From an uncultured Rikenellaceae bacterium (lineage in GTDB: Bacteria; Bacteroidota; Bacteroidia; Bacteroidales; Rikenellaceae): a stretch of 13,313 nt of DNA. Positions 1 to 6,988 of the stretch are shown in pieces (position 1 is the first letter of the stretch; every line of letters starts with the position of its first letter). Below the pieces are notes generated by a model. The model had not been told where the DNA came from and made no database searches. It saw only the letters and a list, made by a program, of their open reading frames with translations. The translations under genes were made by a program, and so were the position numbers. The stretch covers positions 1 to 13,313 of the forward strand of contig CAMRVW010000049.1 in the NCBI GenBank assembly GCA_947054185.1, read 5' to 3'.

Positions 1-485
1 GCTTGGTATGTGCCTTTTGGCCTGACGGAGAGCGGAACGGAGCCTGCGGAGGGCAGGACGTGAAAGTCAAGCGCTTCACTGCCGCCCCTAATTCACTGTC
101 CTATAATATTACTCTGCGGAGTGCGGCCCTCCGTTTGGGGAGGCTCCGGGCCGCTCGGGACTCCTTGGATCGTCCCGTCACAAGGAATTTGTGCTTACGT
201 CACACTTCGTGTGTCGGATATAAGGAAGAGTGTGCGGTTTCGTTTTACTCATACCGCCCTGTCGGAGCTAAAGTGACGAGTGTTGCGTGGTGTCCCTTTA
301 TGCTCTGCCGAGCACTGCCGTTTATGTTTGCCGTCCTGCTTCTGCATCCATCCCGCCGAGCGGTCATATTTCTGTTGAGAATCATTCAGGCACAAAGCAA
401 AGGATCGAAAAGAAAGATATTAGGTAAAGGTATGAGATCCAAGTCGAAACATCTTTATCGCACTTACTCTTAGCTTTTGTCCTCA
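1..485. other. Left-edge region without a supportable gene
   Basis: No recognisable protein or RNA family is seen here. A + strand frame stays open from a TTG at 3 to 473, but its product is rich in Cys, Arg and Ser, shows no motif and has no promoter or ribosome-binding context, so I treat it as chance. Between 43 and 213 several short hairpins lie close together: CCTGC/GCAGG (43-57), GTGAA/TTCAC (60-79), GCGGCCC/GGGCCGC (123-129 with 148-154), CGGGAC/GTCCCG (156-161 with 172-177) and CACAC/GTGTG (201-213). They could be a structured RNA, the remnant of a repeat, or chance in GC-rich DNA. The left edge may also cut off a gene end that I cannot recognise. Confidence 0.4.
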
Positions 486-569
486 AAAATATCAAAATGG
501 GGTCAGTGACCCCTCCCCCGGAAGGGCCGCCGGAGGCAGTTCTCACAAAACAATAAACAGCAGTTTCCG
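486..569 (-). repeat. Left copy of a GC-rich dispersed repeat, inverted relative to 13231-13313
   Basis: Read on the minus strand, this segment matches 13231-13313 on the plus strand. The 57 nt at 486-542 differ at only 3 positions from 13257-13313, including 35 nt in a row that are identical (508-542). The rest, to 569, is more diverged but clearly alignable. It contains a perfect hairpin, GGGGTC/GACCCC, at 499-504 and 508-513. On the minus strand this is followed by an A and then TTTTGATATTTTT, so it resembles an intrinsic terminator. No minus-strand gene lies directly upstream for it to terminate. No transposase is nearby; it could be a REP-like or other miniature intergenic repeat. Confidence 0.85.
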
Positions 570-595
570 TAAAAGCATGACATTTGAACCGATGT

Positions 596-625
596 TTTGT
601 CTGTCGGAATAAATGAGTAAATTTG
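596..625 (+). promoter_or_regulatory. Bacteroidota-type promoter for ung
   Basis: A TTTG at 596-599 is separated by 18 nt from TAAATTTG at 618-625, an exact fit to the TAnnTTTG box used by the primary sigma factor of Bacteroidota. The predicted transcript would begin near 629 and leave a leader of about 25 nt before the ATG at 654. The spacing is one nucleotide short of the usual 19-20. Confidence 0.6.
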
Positions 626-653
626 CATGGTCGCTCACATGCGGCACAAGTGT

Positions 654-1316
654 ATGAATGTAAGGATATCAGAGGGGTGGAAGCGGCTTTTGAACGATGA
701 GTTCGAGCAACCCTATTTTGCCGAGCTGGCCGAGTTTGTGCGTTCGGAGTATCGTGCCGGGACTATATATCCGCCGGCGGCAAATATCTTCAGGGCTTTC
801 GACAAGTGCGACCCCGACAACATAAAGGTGGTGATAATAGGTCAAGACCCGTATCACGGTCCGGGGCAGGCCAACGGTTTGTGTTTCTCGGTTTCTGACG
901 GGGTGCCGTTTCCTCCGTCGTTGCTTAATATATTCAAAGAGATAGAGAGCGAGTTCGGTACGCCGCGTCCTGTCAGCGGTAATCTCGACAGGTGGGCCTC
1001 GCAGGGTGTGCTGCTTTTGAATGCGGTGCTCACGGTGCGCGCATCGCAGGCGGCATCGCACTCGGGGCGCGGCTGGGAGCGTTTTACCGATGCCGTGGTG
1101 GGCAGGCTTAACGCCGAACGCAGCGGCATCGTGTATATGTTGTGGGGTGCTTATGCGCGGCGCAAGGGTGCCGTGATAGACCGCAACAACAATCTTGTGC
1201 TCGAGTGCGCCCATCCGTCGCCTTTGTCGGCGCATAACGGTTTTTTCGGGTGCGGACATTTCAAGAAAGCCAATGATTATCTGACGGGACGGGGTGTCGA
1301 GGCGATAGTGTGGTGA
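654..1316 (+). CDS. ung: Uracil-DNA glycosylase, family 1
   Basis: This enzyme removes uracil from DNA as the first step of base-excision repair in the cytoplasm. The 220-residue product is close to the usual family length. It carries the water-activating motif GQDPYHGPGQANG (63-75, with Asp65 as the expected catalytic base), the FPPSLLNIFKEI segment (85-96), LLLNAVLTVRA (119-129), and the DNA-intercalation loop HPSPLSAHNGFFGC (from 186), whose His186 is the second catalytic residue. I chose the ATG at 654 because the in-frame ATG at 627 lies inside or at the very edge of the promoter and the residues it adds do not resemble the family. An ATG at 639 is possible. The gene appears to stand alone under its own promoter. 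Confidence 0.96.
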   Translation: MNVRISEGWKRLLNDEFEQPYFAELAEFVRSEYRAGTIYPPAANIFRAFDKCDPDNIKVVIIGQDPYHGPGQANGLCFSVSDGVPFPPSLLNIFKEIESEFGTPRPVSGNLDRWASQGVLLLNAVLTVRASQAASHSGRGWERFTDAVVGRLNAERSGIVYMLWGAYARRKGAVIDRNNNLVLECAHPSPLSAHNGFFGCGHFKKANDYLTGRGVEAIVW

Positions 1317-1370
1317 TGAGGCTTAAACAAGAGTACCGGGAAAAGAGTCTGTAAAAGGGTTGCCGGGGAA

Positions 1371-1520
1371 TGGCTGTCGCCTTAGATACTCACGCTCGGC
1401 AAAACACAAGCCCACTTGCTTTTGCTCTCGCTTATTCGTATCTTTGGCTGTCGCCTTAGATACTCACGCTCGGCAAAACACAAGCCCACTTGCTTTTACC
1501 CTCGCTTATTCGTATCTTTG
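1371..1520 (+). repeat. Tandem duplication, 74-nt period, two units
   Basis: Unit 1 spans 1371-1446 and unit 2 spans 1445-1520. Each is 76 nt long and they overlap by two bases. I count only two differences between them, near 1421-1423 versus 1495-1497. Each unit begins with TGGCTGTCGCC and ends in TATCTTTG, a perfect Bacteroidota -7 box, so the duplication doubles a promoter. There is no spacer, so it is not a CRISPR array. The start codon of the downstream gene lies just past unit 2 and has no counterpart after unit 1. Near-identity of the units suggests either a recent duplication or selection. Confidence 0.9.
1489..1520 (+). promoter_or_regulatory. Promoter of the Omp85-type gene, inside repeat unit 2
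   Basis: CTTG at 1489-1492, then 20 nt, then TATCTTTG at 1513-1520 fit the Bacteroidota TTTG/TAnnTTTG pattern with one mismatch in the upstream box. Transcription should begin near 1524, two bases before the ATG at 1526, which would give a nearly leaderless mRNA. The same elements recur in repeat unit 1 (CTTG 1415-1418, TATCTTTG 1439-1446). A transcript from that copy would begin near 1450 and have a leader of about 76 nt. Confidence 0.55.
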
Positions 1521-1525
1521 TCGAT

Positions 1526-2824
1526 ATGAAAAAAATCTTTTATGTCATATCGGCATTGTTCGTTTTCCTTTGGGTTATAGGCCCGACAGAGTTGTACGCC
1601 GCATGTTTCGGCGCCTGCGACCGGTTGGGTGTCGACTCTCTGAGTATCAAGAGTGAGCGCCCCAAGGCGACAGGAGCCTATGACCTTACAGGGATCGAGC
1701 CTTACCCGTTCGACTCTCTGTCTCCACGTCAGCAAAAAGCATATCTGCGCGCGCAACGCAGAGATTCGATACGTGCTAACAAAAACTTCTGGGTCAGTCC
1801 GTTTGCCGGTCCGTCATACACCCCTGAGGCATCGTTGGGCATAGGTGGTGCCGTTCTGGCCTCTTTCCGCATGAACAGGAAAGACACGCTTTCGCAGCGC
1901 TCGTTTCTGCCTGTGGGCTTCAATATATCGTTGAACGGAACGGTGATGGTGGCGGGTGCGGGCACATTCTTTTTCAATGCCAACAAGTTTCGCATATATG
2001 CCAATTACAGCTATCGCAACGAACCGAGCCACTATTACGGCAAGGGTTTCGCCACTATAGAGAAGACCGTGAAAGGCGATTTGACAACAAAGTTTCATAA
2101 GGAGAACGTGGTGTTCAATCCGCGGTTGGTGTGGGAGGTCAAGCCTCGCTTTTATGCCGGCGGCATTGTCGACATCAATTATTCGCGCTCGTGGGACATC
2201 AATCCGGTGATGGCGGCCGACCCGTACAAGAGCCGCTTTAAGAACAAATACACCAATATAGGCCTGGGCGCGCTTTTGCAGTATGATACACGCGATGATG
2301 TGGCCACGCCCAACAAAGGTGTGTTGCTCGGTTGGTCGGGCAAGGTGTATGGCAGGTATTTGGGCGGGTCGTACAATTATCAGATGATAGATATGGAGTA
2401 TCGCCAGTACCGTCCGTTGTGGATGCGCGCCATACTGGCCTGGACCTTCAGGACGCAGATAGGTTTCGGCGACATACCCTTTACCGAGTTGCCCTCTTTC
2501 GGCTCACCGTCCGATTTGCGCGGATATCTGATGGGGCAATATCGCGACAGGTCTATGGCTTACTCCATTGTGGAATATCGTCACATGTTCGGCACCATGT
2601 CCGATTACCGTCGCGGCAGCTTCCTGTCGAAGCTCGGGGTGGTCGGATGGGTCGGAGCCGGCACCATAGGCGACAATCCGTCGGAGTGGACGCGCTGGAA
2701 GCTCAATTACGGCATAGGGTTGCGTGTGCAGATACAGCCGCGTAAGAATTTCCGTGTCGACATAGGTAAGGCGCACGGAACCAAAGGGGTGCAGTTTTAT
2801 CTTAACATGACCGAGGCGTTTTGA
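1526..2824 (+). CDS. Omp85/BamA-type outer-membrane barrel protein without POTRA domains
   Basis: The 432-residue product starts with a signal peptide (MKKIFYVISA, cut probably near Ala25-Ala26). About 60 polar residues follow, then a region from about residue 88 (FWVSPFAGPSYTPEASLGIG) with the alternating, aromatic-rich pattern of beta strands. It holds the segment FGSPSDLRGYLMGQYRD, whose LRGY (331-334) corresponds to the conserved R-G motif of the Omp85 surface-antigen barrel, and it ends in phenylalanine as outer-membrane barrels do. BamA and TamA carry several POTRA repeats in front of the barrel, and there is no room for them here. It may act as a small Omp85-like pore or assembly factor; its substrate is unknown. 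The ATG at 1526 is preferred over the ATG at 1490 because only it gives a clean signal peptide and lies downstream of the promoter box. Confidence 0.8.
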   Translation: MKKIFYVISALFVFLWVIGPTELYAACFGACDRLGVDSLSIKSERPKATGAYDLTGIEPYPFDSLSPRQQKAYLRAQRRDSIRANKNFWVSPFAGPSYTPEASLGIGGAVLASFRMNRKDTLSQRSFLPVGFNISLNGTVMVAGAGTFFFNANKFRIYANYSYRNEPSHYYGKGFATIEKTVKGDLTTKFHKENVVFNPRLVWEVKPRFYAGGIVDINYSRSWDINPVMAADPYKSRFKNKYTNIGLGALLQYDTRDDVATPNKGVLLGWSGKVYGRYLGGSYNYQMIDMEYRQYRPLWMRAILAWTFRTQIGFGDIPFTELPSFGSPSDLRGYLMGQYRDRSMAYSIVEYRHMFGTMSDYRRGSFLSKLGVVGWVGAGTIGDNPSEWTRWKLNYGIGLRVQIQPRKNFRVDIGKAHGTKGVQFYLNMTEAF

Positions 2825-2936
2825 CGGTGTATCCCATGATAAAGCATGTTTTCGGGGGCATCTCTCTGTTGCTGAGGTTGGGGTGCGCACCGGTTTTGCA
2901 GAAATGGATCGAATTGTAAATAAAAACATATAAGAG

Positions 2937-4124
2937 ATGGAATCGCTAAGGGAGATATATCGTGTCGGGCACGGGCCTTCGAGCAGTCACACCATGGGGC
3001 CTCGCAAGGCGGCGTCTATGTTTTTAGAGCGCGCGGGTGCCTCCGACAGGTTCGTGGTCACGCTTTACGGCAGTCTGGCCGCCACGGGCAAGGGGCACAT
3101 GACCGACAAGGCCATAGAGGAGGTGCTTCAGAGTCACGGGCAGGTTGAGATAGTGTGGCAGCCCAAGGTGTTTCTGCCCTTTCATCCCAACGGCATGCGC
3201 TTCGAGGGTTACAAAGAGGGTTACAAGATAGACGAGTGGACGGTTTTCAGCGTCGGCGGCGGCAAGCTGGCCGAGGAGAACGAAGAACGCTCTGCCGACG
3301 ATGTCTATCCCATGTCGACCATTGCCGACATACAGAACTGGTGCATATCAAACGGTGCCTCTTACTGGGAATATGTGCATCAGTATGAGGGCGACGTGAT
3401 ATGGGATTACCTTGCCGAGGTGTGGGCGGCGATGCAGGCGGCCATAAAACGGGGGCTGGAGGCCGAGGGTGCTCTGCCCGGCGGGTTGGGCGTGTGTCGC
3501 AAGGCTGCATCTTATTATATAAAGGCCAGCAGCTTTGTCGGCTCCATGAAAAACCGCGGTCTTCTTTACTCGTATGCGTTGGCCACCTCTGAGGAGAATG
3601 CCTCGGGAGGTGTGATAGTGACCGCCCCCACATGCGGGTCGTGCGGCGTGATACCTGCGGTGCTTTATCGTCTGGCCACCATCAAGGATTTTAGCGACAA
3701 ACGTATCCTGCGGGCCCTTGCCACAGCCGGGCTGTTCGGCAATGTGGTCAAGACCAATGCCTCCATCTCGGGTGCCGAGGTGGGTTGTCAGGGCGAGGTG
3801 GGCGTGGCTTGCGCCATGGCCTCGGCGGCGGCATGCCAGCTGTTCGGGGGCACGCCGTCGCAGATAGAGTATGCTGCCGAGATGGGCTTGGAGCATCACC
3901 TGGGCCTCACGTGCGATCCCGTGTGCGGCCTTGTGCAGATACCATGCATAGAGCGCAACGCCTATGCCGCCGCCCGTGCCTTCGACGCCAACGTATATGC
4001 CACCTTCTCTGACGGTACCCACTCCGTGAGCTTCGACCGTGTGGTGGAGGTGATGAAACAGACCGGCCACGACCTGCCGTCGCTCTATAAGGAGACCAGC
4101 GAGGGCGGGTTGGCCAAGATATAA
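2937..4124 (+). CDS. sdaA: L-serine dehydratase (L-serine ammonia-lyase), iron-sulfur, single chain
   Basis: The enzyme deaminates L-serine to pyruvate and ammonia using an oxygen-sensitive [4Fe-4S] cluster. The 395-residue protein has the fused layout: an N-terminal beta-type domain with GHGPSSSHTMGP (residues 12-23), then the alpha catalytic domain. Cys284 (GCQGEVG), Cys326 (CDPVCG) and Cys337 (IPCIERN) are spaced 42 and 11 residues apart, as I recall for the cluster ligands of the Legionella enzyme. Cys233 and Cys236 (APTCGSCG) and Cys330 are further conserved cysteines. The chain is shorter than the roughly 455 residues of E. coli SdaA and ends in GGLAKI, with no terminal cysteine. The DUF4241 gene follows after 15 nt, so the two are probably cotranscribed. 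Upstream, 112 nt hold at most a poor promoter (TTTG at 2895-2898, TAAATAAA at 2917-2924). Confidence 0.95.
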   Translation: MESLREIYRVGHGPSSSHTMGPRKAASMFLERAGASDRFVVTLYGSLAATGKGHMTDKAIEEVLQSHGQVEIVWQPKVFLPFHPNGMRFEGYKEGYKIDEWTVFSVGGGKLAEENEERSADDVYPMSTIADIQNWCISNGASYWEYVHQYEGDVIWDYLAEVWAAMQAAIKRGLEAEGALPGGLGVCRKAASYYIKASSFVGSMKNRGLLYSYALATSEENASGGVIVTAPTCGSCGVIPAVLYRLATIKDFSDKRILRALATAGLFGNVVKTNASISGAEVGCQGEVGVACAMASAAACQLFGGTPSQIEYAAEMGLEHHLGLTCDPVCGLVQIPCIERNAYAAARAFDANVYATFSDGTHSVSFDRVVEVMKQTGHDLPSLYKETSEGGLAKI

Positions 4125-4139
4125 CAGAGCAGGGAATAT

Positions 4140-4913
4140 ATGAATGCCATAGACAACAGTGCCCGGGTGGAGGCCTATGAAGAGGTAAAGCAGAAGATAG
4201 TCTGCACTATCAATTTTAACGCCTATTTCGAGCAGGACGAGATAGAGGGCAAGTCGTTGACGGTGATAGACATAGGAGTGTGCGACTTTCCCACCGGCAG
4301 CGTGGTGGCGTCCGACCCGTTTGAGTTTTTTGTCGACGAAGAGCGTCGTCCGTACCTTCAAAAGGTGCCTGTCGGTCGATATAGAGCCGAGCTTTGCGTT
4401 GTCAAATCGGACGGTGTCGACTCTGACCGCTATGCGGCGGTACGTTTGCGCTTCACCCGAGAGAGGGCCGTCGAGTTTCGTATGGCGTTGACCGGAGAAG
4501 AGGATCTGAGCCTGTTGGACGATGGCGTTTACTTCGGTTTCGGCGTCGATGCCGCAATGGGAGCCGTTTATGACAAGAAGGTGTATGACGCTTACTGCAA
4601 GTGGTATAACGGGTGGAACGAGAGTCATAAGGACGGTGACATTTACGAGGCCTGTTTTGAAGCCTTGTTTAAAGAAAATTATCGCAAACATCCGGAATAT
4701 CAGTGCGCGTACGGCGATTGGCTGAACTTTCAGGTGCCCGGAACCGATTATCACATACCGATTTTCAACACGGGCTTCGGCGACGGCGTATATCCTGTCT
4801 ATTGGGGGGTTGACAAGAACGGAGATATTTGTCAGATGGTCGTTCACCTGATAGACATCGAGACGGTGTACGGTTCTGAAGGTGAAGAGTACGATCAGGT
4901 GATGCAAATATAA
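4140..4913 (+). CDS. DUF4241 domain protein of unknown function
   Basis: I place this 257-residue protein in the DUF4241 family from three segments: SVVASDPFEFF near residue 54, the VPVGRYRAELCVV stretch near 77, and FGFGVDAAMGAVYD around 132-145. The family's role is not known to me, so no activity is assigned. There is no signal peptide or membrane segment, so it should be cytoplasmic. It is acidic and rich in aromatics, especially in the C-terminal half (PVYWGVDKNGDICQMVVHLID). The gene begins 15 nt after the serine dehydratase stop, with a purine stretch (AGCAGGGA) as a weak ribosome-binding site, and it is closed by a hairpin terminator 2 nt after its stop. The layout suggests an operon with the dehydratase, but a functional link is only an inference. 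Confidence 0.75.
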   Translation: MNAIDNSARVEAYEEVKQKIVCTINFNAYFEQDEIEGKSLTVIDIGVCDFPTGSVVASDPFEFFVDEERRPYLQKVPVGRYRAELCVVKSDGVDSDRYAAVRLRFTRERAVEFRMALTGEEDLSLLDDGVYFGFGVDAAMGAVYDKKVYDAYCKWYNGWNESHKDGDIYEACFEALFKENYRKHPEYQCAYGDWLNFQVPGTDYHIPIFNTGFGDGVYPVYWGVDKNGDICQMVVHLIDIETVYGSEGEEYDQVMQI

Positions 4914-4915
4914 AA

Positions 4916-4949
4916 TGTCGCCTTGCTGAAGCACTCACGCAAGGCGACA
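4916..4949. terminator. Hairpin terminator between convergent genes, probably bidirectional
   Basis: TGTCGCCTTGC (4916-4926) pairs perfectly with GCAAGGCGACA (4939-4949), an 11-bp stem with a 12-nt loop. On the minus strand the stem is followed by TTTTATATTT. On the plus strand it is followed by the weaker, AT-rich CCTATATTATAT. It sits in the 58 nt between the stops of the DUF4241 gene and the convergent lipid kinase gene, so it could end both transcripts, more efficiently on the minus strand. Confidence 0.8.
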
Positions 4950-4971
4950 CCTATATTATATGAGGTGTGTT

Positions 4972-5916
4972 TTAACTGACGGGTTCGGTAAGTGCCGGAG
5001 GGGTGAAAGAGCCTTCCGGCACTATCACTTTAAGGGCCCGGGGCAGGCATGTCACCTCAAACGGAGTCTCGGGGCCGGTCTCGCCATCGATGTCGACAAC
5101 GATGGGCTCTTTGCCCGACAGTTTGAGCGAGCGTGTACGGAAATAGAGCACACCTTTGGGATAGTCGGTGTTGACGTCGGCGATCTGTTGCGAGAGCACG
5201 TGGAATACGGTGCGCAAGGTGTCGCCTATGCGGTCGGCTTTCACCACTATGACGTCGAGCAATCCGTCATCGATGAAAGAACGGTATGCCAGCTTCATGT
5301 TGCCGGCCGTGCGTCCGTTGAATACGAAGAAGACCACCGACTGGCCGTCGAACACCTCTTGCTCAGACTCTATCTTAAGGTGAGTGGGTTTGAACTTGGG
5401 CAGCTCGTGTATCGAGTTTATATATGTGGTGAGGTAATAGGCCAGCTTGCCGAAGGTGTTTTTAAGAACTGTGGGTGTCTTCTGTGATATGTCGGTGAAG
5501 AGGCCCGCGCTCAGCACGTTGACGAAGTATCTGTCGCCGCATTTGCCTAAGTCGACGTGGCGCACCACACCCGAGGTGCTCTGTTTTATGGCCTCTTTGA
5601 GGTTGGCGGAGTAACCGAGCACGGCGGCGAAATCGTTTGCCGTGCCTGTGGGAAGCACCGCCAGCGGCAAATCTATGCCGGTACGCTTCATGGCGCCCAC
5701 AACGGTGTTGATGGTGCCGTCGCCGCCGGCAGCCAGTATGCGGCGGTGGTCGGGGGTCAGTTCGGCCATCACGCCGTCTATGTCAGAGTCGCGGCCTATG
5801 CGGTAAAGGTCGAGCAGATATCCGTGCTTTTGGTAACACTTCACGATATAATCGAGGTGCGTACGCGCCTTTTTCTCGCCCGACATGGGGTTGTATATGA
5901 AACAGACTCTCTTCAT
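4972..5916 (-). CDS. Diacylglycerol kinase-type lipid kinase (YegS/DgkB family)
   Basis: The family transfers phosphate from ATP to a lipid hydroxyl, most often diacylglycerol, returning it to phospholipid synthesis at the inner membrane. The 314-residue chain shows the N-terminal nucleotide-binding fold with NPMSG (9-13), GGDGTIN (64-70) and PTGTANDFA (88-96). The C-terminal beta domain has NGRTAGN (199-205), DDGLLDV (215-221) and DIDGE (274-278); the last holds the expected catalytic glutamate, Glu278. I chose the ATG at 5916 because it puts MKRVCFIYNPMSG at the N-terminus. The in-frame ATG at 5973 adds 19 His- and Pro-rich residues that do not fit the family. It follows apbE by 65 nt on the same strand with no terminator seen between them. 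The exact lipid substrate cannot be read from sequence. Confidence 0.9.
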   Translation of the reverse strand: MKRVCFIYNPMSGEKKARTHLDYIVKCYQKHGYLLDLYRIGRDSDIDGVMAELTPDHRRILAAGGDGTINTVVGAMKRTGIDLPLAVLPTGTANDFAAVLGYSANLKEAIKQSTSGVVRHVDLGKCGDRYFVNVLSAGLFTDISQKTPTVLKNTFGKLAYYLTTYINSIHELPKFKPTHLKIESEQEVFDGQSVVFFVFNGRTAGNMKLAYRSFIDDGLLDVIVVKADRIGDTLRTVFHVLSQQIADVNTDYPKGVLYFRTRSLKLSGKEPIVVDIDGETGPETPFEVTCLPRALKVIVPEGSFTPPALTEPVS

Positions 5917-5981
5917 GGCATGTCTTTGATTGTGGTGTGGCTTTGTGCTGCCGTGCGTGGCAGGCTGCGGCAAACACGCGA

Positions 5982-6977
5982 CTATTTTTCTATGCGGCTT
6001 TGCATGTTGTCGCTTATGAATACCTTCATGTTGCCGTCGGGGTCGGAATAGACGATGTATGCGGCTAGCTTGCGGTTTTTGTCCAATATCTTCTTGCTCT
6101 TTTCAAGCCCCGATATCATCATGAGGGTGGCGTATGCGTCGGCCTCTATGGCTGTGGGGGCCACAACGGTGGCCGAAAGCATCTCGTTTACGGTGCTGCG
6201 TCCCGTTTTGGGGTTTATGGAGTGGTGTACGGGGCGGCCTGAGGCGTCTTTGTGAAATTTGCGATAGTTGCCCGAGGTTGCCAGCCCCTCGTCAGAGAGG
6301 TTGAGGATCACTTGCAGGTCTTCGCCGGGGGAGTAATTACCCTCGACGGGGCGGTCTATGCCCACGCGCCACGGTTTGCCGTCGTTAGAGGCGCTGCATA
6401 TTATCTCGCCACCCACCTCTATGAGATAGTCTTTCACACCCTGCTTTCTGAAATAGCGGGCCAGCACGTCGGCGCTGTAACCCTGGGCTATGGAGTTGAG
6501 GTCTATCCTGACGCGTGGGTCGTTCTTTGTTATGATGCGTCCGGCCAGGTTTATTTTTTCGTAACCGACAAACTGCATCAGCGAGTCTGTGTCGGGGTTG
6601 TCGTTTTTGGGGCCTGCGCCGAAGCCGTAAGCCTCTGCCAGCGGCGCCACGGTTATGTCGTAAAGACCGTCGCTCTCGCGTGAGAGCCTGAGGGCCAGCT
6701 CCAGACACACCTTTATGTTGCGGTCGACGGTGTCGGTCAGGTTGCGGTTTATGCGCGATATGAGCGAGGTGCTGTCCCACAGAGAGCACGATTTGTCGAA
6801 CAGGGCCAGTATCGAGTCGGTTTGGTATATGTTGATGACAGGCTCGGGGTGGTTATAGACAATGTGATAGGTGGTGCCCTGGGTGAGCCCGTCGAGAGTG
6901 TGGCGCACCGTCGAGGGCGCACCGGCACATCCTGCCAGCAGTATCGTCAAGAAAAGAAGAGGTGTTGTCGCTTTCAT
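5982..6977 (-). CDS. apbE: FAD:protein FMN transferase, ApbE family lipoprotein
   Basis: ApbE links FMN to a threonine of target proteins such as the NqrB/NqrC and RnfD/RnfG subunits on the periplasmic side of the membrane. The 331-residue product has a lipoprotein signal with lipobox LLAGC (Cys17). The family segments appear in order: DLNSIAQGYSAD (159-170), EVGGEI (187-192), ATSGNYR (233-239), HHSINPKTGRS (251-261) and the Mg-site region APTAIEADAYATL (273-285). Length and order are normal, and it looks intact. It starts 11 nt after the smpB stop, so it is very likely translated from the same transcript as smpB. Its flavinylation targets are not in this window. Confidence 0.95.
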   Translation of the reverse strand: MKATTPLLFLTILLAGCAGAPSTVRHTLDGLTQGTTYHIVYNHPEPVINIYQTDSILALFDKSCSLWDSTSLISRINRNLTDTVDRNIKVCLELALRLSRESDGLYDITVAPLAEAYGFGAGPKNDNPDTDSLMQFVGYEKINLAGRIITKNDPRVRIDLNSIAQGYSADVLARYFRKQGVKDYLIEVGGEIICSASNDGKPWRVGIDRPVEGNYSPGEDLQVILNLSDEGLATSGNYRKFHKDASGRPVHHSINPKTGRSTVNEMLSATVVAPTAIEADAYATLMMISGLEKSKKILDKNRKLAAYIVYSDPDGNMKVFISDNMQSRIEK

Positions 6978-6988
6978 TTCGGTATGGT

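Noticed and set aside
3..473. Open frame of 156 codons on the + strand at the left edge
   Set aside because: No motif or family resemblance, unusual composition (many Cys, Arg, Ser), a TTG start at the window edge and no promoter. Its frame crosses GC-rich hairpins.
627..653. Upstream ATG at 627 as the ung start
   Set aside because: It falls inside or at the edge of the predicted promoter, and the extra residues MVAHMRHKC do not resemble the family N-terminus.
1371..1520. Possible CRISPR array or insertion-sequence end
   Set aside because: There are only two units, directly abutting, with no spacers, no transposase and no terminal inverted repeats.
1360..1656. A 98-codon + strand frame across the tandem repeat
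   Set aside because: It simply translates the duplicated 74-nt promoter repeat in shifting frames and then overlaps the Omp85-type gene out of frame.
3348..4934. A 528-codon open frame on the minus strand
   Set aside because: It lies antisense to the serine dehydratase and DUF4241 genes, both of which have conserved motifs. Its product is His-, Arg- and Gly-rich without a family. High GC at third positions explains the long open frame.
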